Shown one piece after another: positions 46,777-60,200 of a DNA stretch of 64,000 nt (positions are counted from its first letter, which is position 1; every line of letters starts with the position of its first letter). Under the pieces are notes generated by a model, which did no database searches, was not told where the DNA came from, and saw only the letters and a program-made list of their open reading frames with translations. The stretch is from NCBI RefSeq assembly GCF_033958435.1, contig NC_134137.1:240234501-240298500 (forward strand), written 5' to 3'. This DNA comes from Carettochelys insculpta (lineage: Eukaryota; Chordata; Testudines; Carettochelyidae). The position numbers were made by a program, and so were the translations under genes.

Positions 46777-47435
46777 ATTTATGGTGTTGGTTGGGATGTT
46801 TAATTGGATTGGTTGTTTCTTTTGAATGCTGTATGGAAGAAGATGATGGGGATAGAAGGAAAGACCTGAAAATGTGCCCCGTTTTTCAATTTATAGAAAT
46901 ACCAACTTGTCTTCAGCACGGTGACAAAAGGTCTGTGATACCCACTGGGTATCCACTGAGGAAGTCTAGGTCCTTACCCGGCATAGGCCTCCTCAGGTAT
47001 TGGAAAGGAGCTATTTGATGGGCGGGTAACATAAGCTGACTGGGGTGGTGGGGGGGTCTCTGATTCCAACTGTGAACATGGGAAGACAGCATTTGTTGAG
47101 GCCTTTGCGTAGATCCAGTTTGTCCGTCTGTCCCAGTGGTATTGTTTGGGAACATACCCCTAGGGAACTGGCTGGCAGTTACCCTGCCCTTTCTGTTCAT
47201 GTTGTTCATGCAATTTTGATGGTGAATCAAGTTATTGCTGTCAATCATTTACTTGTGTATAAGGCTCTGACATTGCTTTTACATCTGAGACTGGACTGAA
47301 TGATACAGAGAGCCTTTTTTTGTGCCACTCTTTACAGATGGTTGATTTTTTTTTTTTTTCTTCCATGCACTGAGAGATGGTTAGGAGAGAAGCTGTAATA
47401 CTCTGCAATTGATTTCAGATGCATAAAAACGATTG

Positions 47436-47804
47436 GGGCTTGTCTACACTAGCTCCCTACTTTGAAGGGAGGATGGTAAGTAGGGTGTTGGGAGATTATT
47501 AATGAAGTGCTGCACTGCATATGCAGCATTTCATTAAGCAAATCCCTCCCGCACGGCAACGCCGAAGGGAATGAGGAGTAAAGGGACTTCGGAGTACCCC
47601 AAGCACTTCAAAGTACTGACGGGTGAGCTGCGGTTACATGCGAGCCGGCACTTCAAAGTTTAAAACTTTGGAGTTGCCACTGGTGGGGGTGGGGGAGTTT
47701 ACTTAATGAAGTGCTGCATATGCAGCACAGCATTTTGTTAGTAAACTCCCAACACCCTACTTAGCATCCTCCCTTCAAAGTAGGGAGCTAGTGTAGACAA
47801 GCCC
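47436..47804. mobile_element. MITE family D, long terminal inverted repeats
   Basis: Starts GGGCTTGTCTACACTAGCTC and ends AGTGTAGACAAGCCC, flanked by the triplet TTG on both sides (47433-47435 and 47805-47807). The arms extend inward through CCCTACTTTGAAGGGAGGAT and the GTGCTGCATATGCAGCA words. 369 bp, non-coding. Confidence 0.75.
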
Positions 47805-48129
47805 TTGGTGTAGAAATGAAACAAACACAAGTGCTCCATCTCTCCTAGTACAAGAATGAGGGAATGTTTAACCAGTTGGAAGGGCAATACATTTAATGTA
47901 GATAAAAAGAAACACTCTTAATCCATTCTACAGTAAGACTGTGGAACTCAGTGTTACAATGAAATTGAGACCAAGAATTTACAAGACTACCAAAAAATAA
48001 TTTATACAGTTAATGAGAACATCAATTTCAATTATGATATTTTTAATTTATTTTTTTGAAGGTGGAGTAAGCCTCATGCTTAGAGGTTTATGCCAGTCTA
48101 ACTGCTAGAGTAGCAATGAGCAATGTGGG

Positions 48130-48410
48130 TCTGACACCATTCCCCAGGGTTACCACCTGGCAGGCTGCTGGTGCTGAATTTAACTATGCTTTTACAGTTA
48201 CCAGTTCTTGTAGCTCCTATTGGCCCTGGATCACCATTACTGGCCAATGGAAACTCTAGGAAGCAGTGTCCCTGTCTGTACTGCTTCATGCAGCTCCAGT
48301 TTGCCAGGAAAGGTGATCCACAGCCAACAGCATGTGTAAGCATCCCCTACTTGCGGAGGCACATGTAAATACCGGGGCAGCAACCTGCCAGGGGCTACCC
48401 CGGCATACTA
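48130..48410. repeat. Possible hAT relic
   Basis: GTAGCTCCTATTGGCCC and ACTGGCCAATGGAAACTC form the 'CTCCCATTGGCC / GGCCAATGGGAGC' pair seen inside reptile hAT MITEs. The outer ends are not recognisable. Confidence 0.35.
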
Positions 48411-50234
48411 CATCCATCTTATTACTCACCCCTGTGCTGAAGGCAACAAATGAACTGTTGTTCTGGACAAATTGTTTCGTGGTTTGCTGTTGTATCTTTC
48501 TCTGAAGCATCTAGTGCTAATCACAGTCAGACAGGGTACTGCACTGAATGGATCATGCGTCTGATCTCATATGGCAATTCATATGTTCTTACAATCTATC
48601 CCCTCAGAAACAGACCTTGGTAACTCTGCATTTTTGGGACAAGGTTACGGTTGAAATACCTGTGACATTCATGCTGCATGACTGAATTTCGGACTGCCTC
48701 ACTCAACTGAGAGTTCTCATGCAGACTTATACTCTTGAGTAACTTCAAGGATTATTCACTCCTTAAAGGTGATTCAGGAACTCATGAGAACCATGAGTTT
48801 GTCCCAGATTATTTGATTTGTATCATGTATGCAGGAAATTTGAAATCTTGTATTTGGAGTATGGTAGGAGTTTAAGTGGTTGGCTGAAGATTATCTTTGT
48901 TAGACTGTCACTTCCCACAGTTTGAAGTTAGGTTGTCTTTGCCTTCTTTCCAAGCACAGATTTCACATGTTAAAAGTGGACACCCGGATTAGTTTTAGTT
49001 CTCTCAAAAGGAGGCACTGTATAGTTTGTGGACCAATCTTTTGAATGGCTAGAACAACATAACCAACTTGTCCTTCAGTATCAGTATGTTGGATGTCCTC
49101 TCTCAGTAAGACATTCTCCCAGGTCACCTTGTTATCCATGATTGGTGACAGAGGATGCATGTGGTATGGAGGTTACATTGTACTCTAACTGCACCACATA
49201 ATCTATTCTATTCTATTGCTGATGTAAAAATGAAGAAAGCTGCCAAGGCAGAAGAAAAAGCTAACTTTTACAAATTGATCCATTCTGGGAGGGTAGTTGT
49301 AGATGAAAAATTATTTTCGTGTGTGTGAGGGAAGCATTCAAATGTTGGCAGCTGTTACAAGCACAGAGCTTGTGTTCCTATGAATAGATAAACTAAATGA
49401 AACAGGACAGGTACATTTGTATCTCTTAGCTGGAGAAGTGCATAAGTTTATTAGGTCAATTTTTTTTTTTTTAAAAAAAAAAAAGGCAAATCCAGCTCAA
49501 ATGACTGGCATAAATATGCTGGAAGAAACTATGCCAGATACAATATAAATGGGAAATCAAAAGAGCAAAAAAAGATATTACAGAGATACAGAGGTCAATA
49601 ATTCTTCAAATACGTTATAAGCAAGACAGCTACACGTGTTGTGTGTAAATTCTCAACCTGGATAGTGTCTAAGCATAATTACATGCAAAAATCTTCCTTT
49701 GTTTAACACAGAAGGATAGATATTTTACAGTTGAAGCAGTGTTCTCCAGTGGACAGGTTCTACGCATAAACAGCACTTAAAGCCTGATGACTTTGTGCAG
49801 AAATGGAACCTCAACTAACTGCACTGGTATGTTTTGCTTTAAAAAAAAGGTTGATTTCCTCACAATTTATAATTGTGCAAAATGTTGCATCACATATGCC
49901 ATAATAGATTAGGTGTATGCAGTACAGTTCCACTTTCCTGTTGTTCAAGAACTAAATTTAAGTACAGAGCTTGTGCCAACATGTAAAACAATCTTGGTAA
50001 AGACTTTCAAAAGTGACTGGTGATTGTGACACTGTTCCCCAAAGGTGGGTGACCAGAACTTCTTGAAAATCAGGCTCCTTCAAGGTGTCTCAGACAGTCC
50101 AAAAAATCATTGCTCGTTTTTGAAAATTGTCAGAAAAGATCTGAAAACACTTTTTAGAGAGAAAATTTCTTTGCCCATGCTCACCTAACTCAACAGCCTT
50201 TTTCTCACACTATCTAAAACGCATCTTAGCACTG
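48411..50234. other. Intergenic, no gene seen
   Basis: AT-rich spacer between ARHGEF5 and NOBOX. A T-run followed by an A-run lies near 49460-49485. No exon recognised. Confidence 0.45.
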
Positions 50235-50530
50235 AGGCCAAATCTACATTGGGCATTAAAGTTGACTGTAGATACACAATTCTAGCTATGGCAATTGCAT
50301 AGCTAGAATCAACGTATCAGCAATCGACTTACCTGGCCACCCTCAGATGGGAGGTCGCTTGGAGAAGCCCTCCCAGCAACCTCCCATACTGCTCACAATA
50401 TTCAGGAGTACAGAGATCAACTGCTGAGCCCAAATAGGGATAAGCAAAATCAAACTGTCAGGCATGTGAAATCAAACCCTGGAAGATTAACCCTAACTGG
50501 ATCTATCTTCTGTGTAATGTAGACATACTA
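50235..50530 (+). mobile_element. MITE family F copy 2
   Basis: GGCCAAATCTACATTGGGC, TCTAGCTATGGCAATTGC, GCAATCGACTTACC and a right end GTGTAATGTAGACATAC match, in reverse, the element at 3815-4018. Confidence 0.5.
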
Positions 50531-50724
50531 TTAGATTGTAATGAATGAAGCTGGCATAAAAGTGTGGAAACCGTTGAAGTCAATGGAATTGAACTCACTT
50601 ACATTGACAGAAGATTTGGCCCATTGCATATAATCCTAAATGGAAATATGTGAAAATTAAGACCACTTAAAGAACACTAAGAAGAGGTTATAATGGAAAG
50701 CTCTTCTCAACCTTAACTACAGTG

Positions 50725-50965
50725 TGCTTTGTATGTCTATAGTGCCTTCCTTCTCAGGAACTCAAAGCGCTTTACAAATATGAAAGATTTAGCCTCACAA
50801 TGTTCCGTGAGGTAGGTATTATCCCCATTTTACAGATGGGGAAACTGAGGCAGAGTTCTGAAGTGACTTGCCCAAAGTCACACATGTTGTCAGTGGCAAA
50901 ATCAGGCATAGTTTCTTAAGACTCCTCACTCCCAGACCTCTGCTCTATTATGTTGCCTCACTCCT
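50725..50965 (+). repeat. MIR/CORE-SINE
   Basis: Clear old SINE text: CTCAAAGCGCTTTACAAAT, TATCCCCATTTTACAGATGG, GGAAACTGAGGCAGAG and AAGTGACTTGCCCAAAGTCA. It lies within 500 bp downstream of the ARHGEF5 stop and may be inside that gene's 3' UTR. Confidence 0.75.
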
Positions 50966-51222
50966 ATTACAAAGTAAGCAACATATGCAGCTTCTTTTTC
51001 TTCCTTGGTTTCACCATGACCATAGAGGCAGTAGAAGTGAACATTTGTACTCCTGGCTGAGTTCCTGCTTTCTTTAGTAGCAGCACTTTGTCTGAGAGTA
51101 CTAAGTGCTCATTTTTATGTGTGCAGAATTGTTTCTTCCAGTATGTGATATAAAGATGGTTTCTTAATCAGGTTTCTCCATGCCAGGGAGACAGTACAGG
51201 GTGCAACAGAAGGTGAAGAATC

Positions 51223-51377
51223 CTATTTCTTGCAGAAGACCTGCTGTTTGGCATTCTTCACACGCTGCTCTGCCTTCAGGTTCATCTGGCGTGCATGCTT
51301 GCTGGAGATCAGTTCCACATGTTCTGAGGGAAACCAACCTCTCTCCCCATCTGAAAGTTTCACTCCTTCCATCCAAC
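51223..51377 (-). CDS. ARHGEF5: ARHGEF5 last coding exon (SH3 second half)
   Basis: Acceptor TTCACCCCTGCAG. Two bases complete Gly, then WMEGVKLSDGERGWFPSEH, VELISSKHARQMNLKAEQR and VKNAKQQVFCKK before TAG at 51225-51223. GERGWFP is the conserved SH3 'G-W-F-P' strand; the basic tail after it matches the ARHGEF5 layout. Confidence 0.95.
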
Positions 51378-54241
51378 CTGCAGGGGTGAAAGCAGACACA
51401 GAGCACATGGGACAAACTACCGGATTTCCCTTTTTCACCCCCACTCCCCCTTCCCCCTCCCCGTAAAAGCCCCACACCAACTGCACATGCTAGAACAAGA
51501 CACCAGCCAAAAGAGTTCCCCCTTGCAGGCCACATGGTCAATTTTGTGTGATGATTTCAGTGAGACCCCAGATAAAAGGCAGGCAAGGGAGAATCTCCTC
51601 TCAGTCCCATAGGCAAAGGGCAAGATATTTTCTAAGAAGAGAACTTCCGTCCACCTCTTAAATAACCTGATGGACCTGTCGCCAAAAAGACATTCTAATA
51701 CAATTTAGTTCATACCCTCCCTTGCCCCCTTCAAGAAGATCACTACTGTTTCCACTCACCATCATTGCTGTTCTGCATGACCATGATGATATCTGCTTTC
51801 TCTAGAGCCAGCTCATCATTCTGCCGAGCTTTGTATGTCCGTATGCACTGAACCTGAGGGGAGTCTGAGAGAAAGAGAGAGGGGTGCAGAGTGCAAGTGG
51901 GCTGGAGAAGTGAGAGGGATGGCCAAGTGTCAGGTACTGCATCCTCCCCAAGGGAGGAAGAACGTAAGGTCAGGCCCAACACCTGAGGGGTGAGGAAGAC
52001 ACTTTTAGGGTGAGGCCCAGTGTCTGATAAGTGGGGAGTTGAAAATGGTGACACCTGTTAAGGGTGACACCTGTCAGGAATGTCTGAGGCTGTGGAGGAG
52101 ATGAAGCAGGTTGAGACGGAGGGGCATTTTTTGGAGATTGAGGGGGGAAAGAAGAATTAAGTTCGATACTTGTAAAATAAGGAAAGGAGAGGGCGAATGC
52201 TTCTCTTCAGTCTCACTCATGTCTGTTACCTTTGTATCTTCCTCCTCACTGAGATACATCTTTGCTCCCTAGGCAAGTCCTCCCACCCATCCCTGCAGCA
52301 CCTGAGCAGTCTCACCAGGGCTTTCAAAGAGATCTGGTTCTCCTCGTGGTGGTGCGAGAGCAGAGATCCATCGCAGCTTCTCACTGCTAGAAAATATCAA
52401 AATACAGATGCTGGAGAGAGAGGTGGTGCAGTCAAGGATGATATTAAGGTGGGGGAGATGGGGCAGGGTTTGAAGAAAGTCTCTGCCACCACCTTTTGTG
52501 GAAAATGTGTTAGTGAGAATCTGGGGCAAAGTGGAGGAGGGAATGGAAATGGGCTGAAAAAATGATTTCCCACATTTTGGGGGTTAATATTTCAGAGACA
52601 GTGTTACAAGCTTGAGGTATCTGGGTCATTGACTGAGGTAAGCTGAGAAAAGGGTGTGGAATGGGTTACTGGTACAGGAGGGTCTGGAGAAAGAGTCAGT
52701 GGGTGGGATTAATAGGTGGAGATGACAAGAAATATGATTCACTGGGAAGCATGGTGGGAGGCTTGCAACTTCATTCTAACAGTGGGTCACAGAAGGAGTA
52801 GAGGATTTTGGTATCAAGGCAGATGAGAGAGGTCCAGGATTTTGGGAGCTGCAACCAAGTCTATAAGCGGTGCTGGAATTCAGTGCAAATAATCTCTGGC
52901 TCTTACTGTGTTTCTGTGCGGAAGAGGAATTCCACTCTCTTTCCCTGGTTGTTCTTAAGTAGAAAAAGGCGAAAGACATTTTTATTTGCCCCGTGCAGCT
53001 TCACCTCGCACTTCTCCCCACGCACATCGGAAAATCCAGCGTGATCAAACACAACAAACCGCCCACTCCTAAAGAGAGGGGGGGGGTGGAAATTAGAGAA
53101 ACTTGTGTGTTAGCTTTAGAAGTGACCTATGCAGGGTAAAGCGTTGGGGGATAGGCCCTTTCTTGCTGCTCTGATAGGTCAAGAAAGCTTAAAAGGGCGG
53201 AGTGAGAGGAGAAGTGTCCTATTGTAAACATATCCAGTCACATCATCCCTGTTTTTGCTCCTTGGATGGTGAGAGAATTGGAACAGGATTTTTTTTGTAG
53301 CCCCCAGTGGAAAGGGCAGGAGTCGTTTGAACCTTTGTCAGACAATTTTTCTCTCCCAAGTGTTCATCACAGCTGGTTAAATACTCCACAGCTTATTAAA
53401 AAAAAATGTCAGGGCTAAAGAATCTTCAACTACTCAGGTTTCAGCTTCTTGTTATGCCATAACCCCAAACCCCACATCCCCAGCTCTCTGATCAGCCAGA
53501 CACTCCTTAAAAACAGTTGGAAGAGAAATGCTTTAGCCTTGAACAAAATTGAACTGAATTGTTATGCCATGCAGCACAAAAGGGGATGTACTAAGGGAAG
53601 CAAGAGATGTTGAACTACCTAAAAATGCTGTAATAAATGGTTTGGAAGTGAAGATACCACATAATGAGTTAAATTGAGCAACCTAGTCAATAAAAGTGGC
53701 TATAGAATGTGGAAGGGATGCTACGTCACCAATATCCCCACCCCTTTCTGAACCCAAGACTGTAGAGTTTGTGAGAGATGCAGTCTGGGAGGACTCACTC
53801 CCTGGGCCGGGACAGGAGCAGGCGGTCATTGAAGAGGTGCAGGTAGATGGGGCGGGTGCTAAGTTTCCACTTGGGGCTTAGAGTGTTGTAGTCCAATGCC
53901 ATCAGCTCACCACACTTCACCAGCCGCCTTGACTGAGACACCAGCGGGAAGATCTGTAAATTGGAAGAATGCCATGATCAGATAGCCCATGGAAGTTGGT
54001 GCACTAGAACTGGAGGTTATCTGGAACCCCTTATTGAATGAGTAAGATGAACTTTGAGATTGCTCTCACTTCCCCTCTTGTGCGTGGGCAAGTTGCGATC
54101 TGAGTCCGCTTCCTCCAACTCCAGGGCAAGGTAGACGAATTGGGTAGATTTGGCGGAGGTGAAGAGAGTATCCAAAAAGTTACTGGAGTAAAAGTACAGC
54201 TGCTTTCACTTCTGGATACTTGAATACAATCAAGATGGGGG

Positions 54242-54273
<32 letters not shown>

Positions 54274-57200
54274 TTATGCAAGTAGTTTTCCAGAGGGACA
54301 CTGGTGACTTAAGTACGTTCTCCCAAAGCAGGCACACTTTTACTCAACTTTCTGGATACATTTTTCACCTCTGAAGTTTGGCTCTTGTACCTGGCGTAAT
54401 TCAGGGGAGTAGACACCAGAATCAACTCTCACTCACCTCCTTGCACAAGAGGGCTGATGTGCCTTGGTAAGCCAGGTTATTGAACAGCACAGGCTTAGTG
54501 TCTCTAATTTGTGTGATCTATATTAGTTAATCAGTGCTCCCCCTGTACTGGAAAATGCAGTGTGTGTGGCTTGGTGGGTTAGTGGTAGGTAGGACTAAAG
54601 TGAAAATCATAGCATTCAAAATCATTTTTTGGTCTTAAGTAAGCATTCTCACCTTGCATTCAAAATCAATTTTTTGTCTTAAGTAAATCAGCTCCTCCGT
54701 ATTCTTCATGCGCTGGACGTTTTCATTGCAGTCCTTTATGAGCTGTGGAGGGAAAGGAGAAAGAGGTTGTTGGGAGCTGCCCAGTGGGAGTGGATGCAGT
54801 AGATGAAGATGGCACAACCTTCAGGATTCTCTCGCCCAGAACCTTATTTTCCAAAGAGAGGATGCTGTGCTTTCTCAGCCAAATGTTTTTAGTTCTCTGT
54901 GTCTTAAATATTGAGTCTGTTCTGGTCTGGCTATGGTCTGAAGAAGTGGGTCTGTCCCACGAAAGCTCACCTAATAAACTATTTTGCTAGTCTTTAAAGT
55001 GCTACTTGACTGCTTGTTGTTTTGATAGTTTTACCCACTGTGGAGGTTTTGTCTTTGATCTCGAGCTCTGCTCTGTGTGAGGAGCACTGCTCCTGCTGTC
55101 TCACTTACTGCAGATACCTTGTGTCTGGTTTTGGCAAATCCATGCTTGTCCATTGATAGGTGTTAAGAATGTGGCTGCAAAAAGCACTCTCCCAGCCTGT
55201 TGCTGTGACCATGACACTCCTCACTCTGCCTCGTATTGTCTCTTCCTTCTTTTGTCTTTGGCATTATGGGTCTTTCATGGCCTTTTTCTGCCATAGTCTG
55301 CCTCATGGTACTACAGGTTGAACCTCTCTGATCCAGAACACGCTTGTCCAGCAAACTCTGTAATCTGACATGATTTTAGTTAGCTGGATGACCACTTATC
55401 ATGGGTGTGATCAAATTCCCCACAGTCCCATAAATTTTGTTTACAGTCACCAGTCCTTGCTCTGTGTTCTGTGCTGTTATTTACTTACCCTTCAATGTCT
55501 TCGAAGAGCCCAGTAAGCAGTGGAAGTGTTGCTAATGTGGTAGAGAATATTGACCACCCATTGTCTGTCAAATTCTTTTGTCCAGCACCAGTCAGGTCCA
55601 CAGGGTGCCGGATGAGAGAGGTTTGACGTGTACAGTGTAACAGTATAACCAATATGTTGAATAGTAACGGAGCAGGAGCCGTGCTAGTCTATATACTATC
55701 AAAACAAAAAAGCAGTCAAGTAGCACTTTAAAGACTAACAAAATAATTTATTAGGTGAGCTTTTGTGGGACAGACCCACTTCTTCAGACCACCTGGCAAA
55801 AGGCAAGTAAGGCCAGGTGGTCTGAAGAAGTGGGTCTGTCCCACAAAAGCTCACCTAATAAATTATTCTGTTAGTCTTTAAAGTGCTACTTGACTGCTTT
55901 TTTGTTTGTATAACCAATATGGTTTCTCTAGCCATATTGAGAGGCGTGTAGCTTGTCTGCAGCCAGGCTAAACAGCAGCAGCCATTAACTGTGAAGCTAC
56001 AAGTCACATACTCACGTTCCATCTACATTCCAGCACAGTAGTGTCACATTAGGCTGTTAAAAAGAACATCACATCCTAATGCCACCCATTGTTAAGTGGA
56101 TCTCAAGATGGGTAAAGAAAACTTAGTTAACAGCATTTTGTCTGGCAGGCAATGACTTATGAATGGCTGAGGCGGTGGAACCAACATTCTCTGATGATTG
56201 TCTTCATTTTTCTACTGTTTTCTGTATAATCTTCTGGTTTGTAATTGCTGCTGGCTGCTGTATAAATCAGTTAAGGTGGTGGATTATGATTGGTAAGGCA
56301 AATTCTGTTACCGTAGTTTGATTGGTTAGTAGAATTGTACTAAAATAATTGGTCAAGGTAGAGCTAAGCAGGACTCAAGTTTCACTATTTAAACTGGGGT
56401 CCAAGAAGGAAAAAGGTGGGGAGAGGAAAGAAGAACAGAACATCAAGCAGGAGGGAAGAAGGAACAACTTAATGAGGACTCCCTGCCCAAGAACCCCGAA
56501 GGCCCTGAGGTGCAGCAACCAACATCCAGAGAGTGACTGTCCTGACAGTGGATGTCTGCCTGCCTACCTTATCAGGATTGGTGAGCATGACACTGTGTGA
56601 TTAACATGTATTCTGCTTTCTTGGTAATTGTAAATAAATAGAGAATAAGAATATTATTGTGTAAGGCTTTTTCAGTGGCTCAGGTCCTGCATATCCGCAT
56701 GGAATTACATCCTGAGCTCTAGGAACTGGGTATGGGTGGGAGTTTAACAGGGTCATGCCTTGAGCCCTACAGATTGGGTAAAGGTATGTATGTCCCTGAG
56801 TGTGGAACAGATGAGAAATTTGTGCGGGTAACAAACTCTATCATTGTGTCCTGTCAGCCTCTTTTTTTGAACAACGCCCTCAGACTTGGGCAGAGTTCCT
56901 GTAAGCATTTGCAAAACTAACTCATTTTCCACCTTCACGTGCTGCTTTTGCTGGTGATGCCTACCAAAAAACTCAGCATGGGGTTAGGCTGCTGGTATAG
57001 TGAGATGACAGCTTATCTTGCTGACCACTATCGTTTCCTTGTGGTCTCCTGTTTATACCTAGTTCCAGCCCCAGATAGTTCAGTTTGTCTGACCTGTGTT
57101 TGTACAGTGCCTTGCACAAAGGGCTCCTGGGTGCTAGAACAATACCAGGTTGTCTGGGAAGCAGTAAAAGCATTGAAAGACTGTTACTTCTTGGGAGTTT

Positions 57201-60200
57201 GGTCAAGTCACTGGCCATCTGGGAGCAGTACTCCCCACAGGCAGCATCTCCAGTGTACAGGAGACTGAGGGTTTATTAGATAACTTAGCCACTAACCCTG
57301 CCTTTGCATGGTTCCAACCCACCACCTCCTCCACTGAATCTGTTCCCTATCCCCACGTGAGGAGGATGCTTCTCAGCCTTAAATATAGAGCGAGCCGATA
57401 AGGTGGTTGAAACCCACCAGCTGCTCACAGTGCCTGGCAGTGTGGATTTACAGGAGGAGGGAGTAACACTCCAGCCGGTAGGACTAGCTCAAGTACAAGC
57501 TAGGGCCTGTTTTGCTCCAGGGTGCAGGATTTGGGGCATGGCGGTGGTCTCCAGCTTTATGTGCCCATGACCATTTTCTGAATTGAAGTGGAACCCAAGA
57601 TCTACCCTGCCCCCTCCCCAAAGCCGCACCCAATTCACTTAATCCCCATCTCAGCTGCTTGCTGTCCCCCATCCTTGCTCATTTTCACTGGGCTGAGAGG
57701 GGGGAATTGGGCTGAGCCTGGGGCAGGGGCTTGGGATGCAGGAGGGAGTGTGGGGTGCTGGGTCTGGGACGGGGGGTCAGAGCTGGGGCTTGGGGTGCAG
57801 GCGGGAGTGTGGGGTTGTGGCTGTTGGAAGGAGGTATGTTGGCTATTGAGTTGTGGCTATTGAGTTGGGGATGTGGCCTGCCGAGCGGCACTTGCTGCAG
57901 GGCAGATCCAGTTGGCAGTGCAGTGCTAAGGCAAGTACCCTGTCTGCCCTGGCCCCATGCTGCTCCAGGAAGGGTCCAACATGCCCCTGTGGCCCTAGGG
58001 GTGGGAGGCAGGGAGCATATGGCTCTGTGTGCTGCTTCTTGCTGCTGGTGTCACCCCCTCAGCTTCTCTTGGCCACAGATTCTGGCCAGTTGGTGCTGTG
58101 AGAGGTGATGCTTGCAAGTAGGAGCACTGTGCTGGGACTCCTGCCTTCCGTCTACATACAAGGGGGCCTGAGGCCTAGGGTCCATGCTGGCCACCTGTGG
58201 GAATGGGCTGGTGACAAGGACCCCGGGCGGGCAGGTAGGCAGGCTCCAGCAGAGGAGACTGCAGAGGAAGGACACAAAGGAGGGCACCAGCCATGTGACT
58301 GGTGTGCCTGGGAGTTGGAGGAGCAGAGCAGGCTGGGGCCAGGTCACTCTGCTTCCCACCTCTTGTGAGCATGAAGGTGAGCCTGACCCTTACTGCTGAT
58401 ACCCTCTCCCCCTACTAGTCCTACAGGCTACCCTGTCCTGAACCATCCAGTGGATGCAATGGCAAAAACTGCCTGCTGGCTCCTTGCCGGTCCCCGACAT
58501 GGTACTTTGGAGCACATGACCCTTCATGTTCCCCACAAACCATCGCCCCAGGTAGATAGTCTTGTGGATAAGACTATCAGACTAAATAGACAAAGGGTAA
58601 GGAAGGGACACATGCAGATTGATGGTTGTACACGTGGTATGTTGTTGCCTTGATTTTTGGGATGTGTATGAGAAGAATCTAGCAGTTTCCTGCAATATCC
58701 TTGAAAAACCTTTATAAAATAAAGTAGCTTTGGAATCCATTGCACTAAAGGTGCAAAGTTTATGTACTGATGTAGAATTGCAACTTTACTCAGGGGTAGA
58801 TGTGACTAGCATAAACCCTGGGAAGTTATATAAGTTTCAAAGTTTTAAAAGAATATGCCAGACAAGAAGGAACCTTTGGAACAAACAAAGTTGAGGGACT
58901 TCCTAGGAAATACTTGGGAGTAGGTAAATGCAAATTCCCTCCTCTGGACCTAGCCCTTTGAAAGTGTGCTACAAGGAGAAACCCCTTGTCTTTTGATTAC
59001 CTACTGCTGGAATAGGGTTATTACAGCCACAGGCTGCAAAAAGAAGGAAAATTCTAGCTCAGAACAAGCTCCCCTGTGAATTTAACAGCTGCTATTAGTT
59101 ACTACAGCAAAAACCCACTAAGGGGTTTGAAGAACTGATCACTGGCCAGAGCTGGGGGTACTCTCTGGTAAGGCTTTTACTATGCAGGTAGGTTCCTTTG
59201 GTGTATTTAACGTTTTCTCTACTTTCACCTTAAGAAATTAGAACAGATGGTGGTTAGCTTGTTACCGTGGGCAATGACACTATTTATACTAGCCTCTGAT
59301 GAGAAAGCAAAGGAGGCCTGCTGAGGCAGCCTGACTTGCAGGGGAACTCTGGACAGGCAGGGAGCTGTGCTGTGTTGAAAAAGCCAGGTCAGGAAGGAGA
59401 CAGCCTTGGGTCTCTACCAGAGAAAACAGATGGCTGGGGCGTGAGAAGCCTTTCAGTGGGTGCCCTTGCTGGACCACAGTGGGGAGAAACACAGGAGCAG
59501 TTCCTGCGATGGTTTTTGTTTAGCCCAATTGGTTTAAACAGAACAACAAAAGCCAATCAACATATGGGAAAGAGCCCAGAATGAAAACAGTCTGACATCA
59601 TCCATGTAAAGCAGGACTGTGCCAGCCTCAGTCCGTGACTAGCTCTTGCCCATATGCTCCCAGCTTTCACTTGAAGAGCAAGTGGCACTAACATGAGCAG
59701 TAAAACAAACCAAGTAGTCCTGTAGCACCTAAAAGACTTACAATATTCCTTATTAAGTAATGAGCTTTTGTGGGTCTTCAGATTTTGGAGCAGAACTGAG
59801 AGGAAAAGTGGGTCTTTCCCAGGACAGCTCATGACCTAATAAATAATAGTTAGTCTTAAGGTGCTACAGGACTGCTTGCTTTGTTTTGCAACAATACAGA
59901 TGAACACAGCTACCTCTTGGAGACCATTCACATGAGCAGTAAGATCATGTGAGCATTTAAATCTGTCCCTGAGAGGGGTGACGTGAGGGGGAGGACAGAG
60001 GGGCACTTGACGCACACACCCCAAACACCATGGGCAGGAGGGACAAGGGATCACAGCCTCTGGGAGGCCCACAGGTCCAGCAGTGGAGTCTCATAGCTGC
60101 AGCTGGGGTCAGGCACCCCCATGCTCAGGGGTAGCAACAGGGTAAGCAGAACACCACAGCTTTGCTCCCTTGCTGCTAGCTGTGTCACTTGGGAGGGACA

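Noticed and set aside
49460..49485. T-run followed by A-run as a possible terminator hairpin
   Set aside because: A simple homopolymer pair in an intergenic AT-rich stretch of a vertebrate genome; nothing links it to a transcript.
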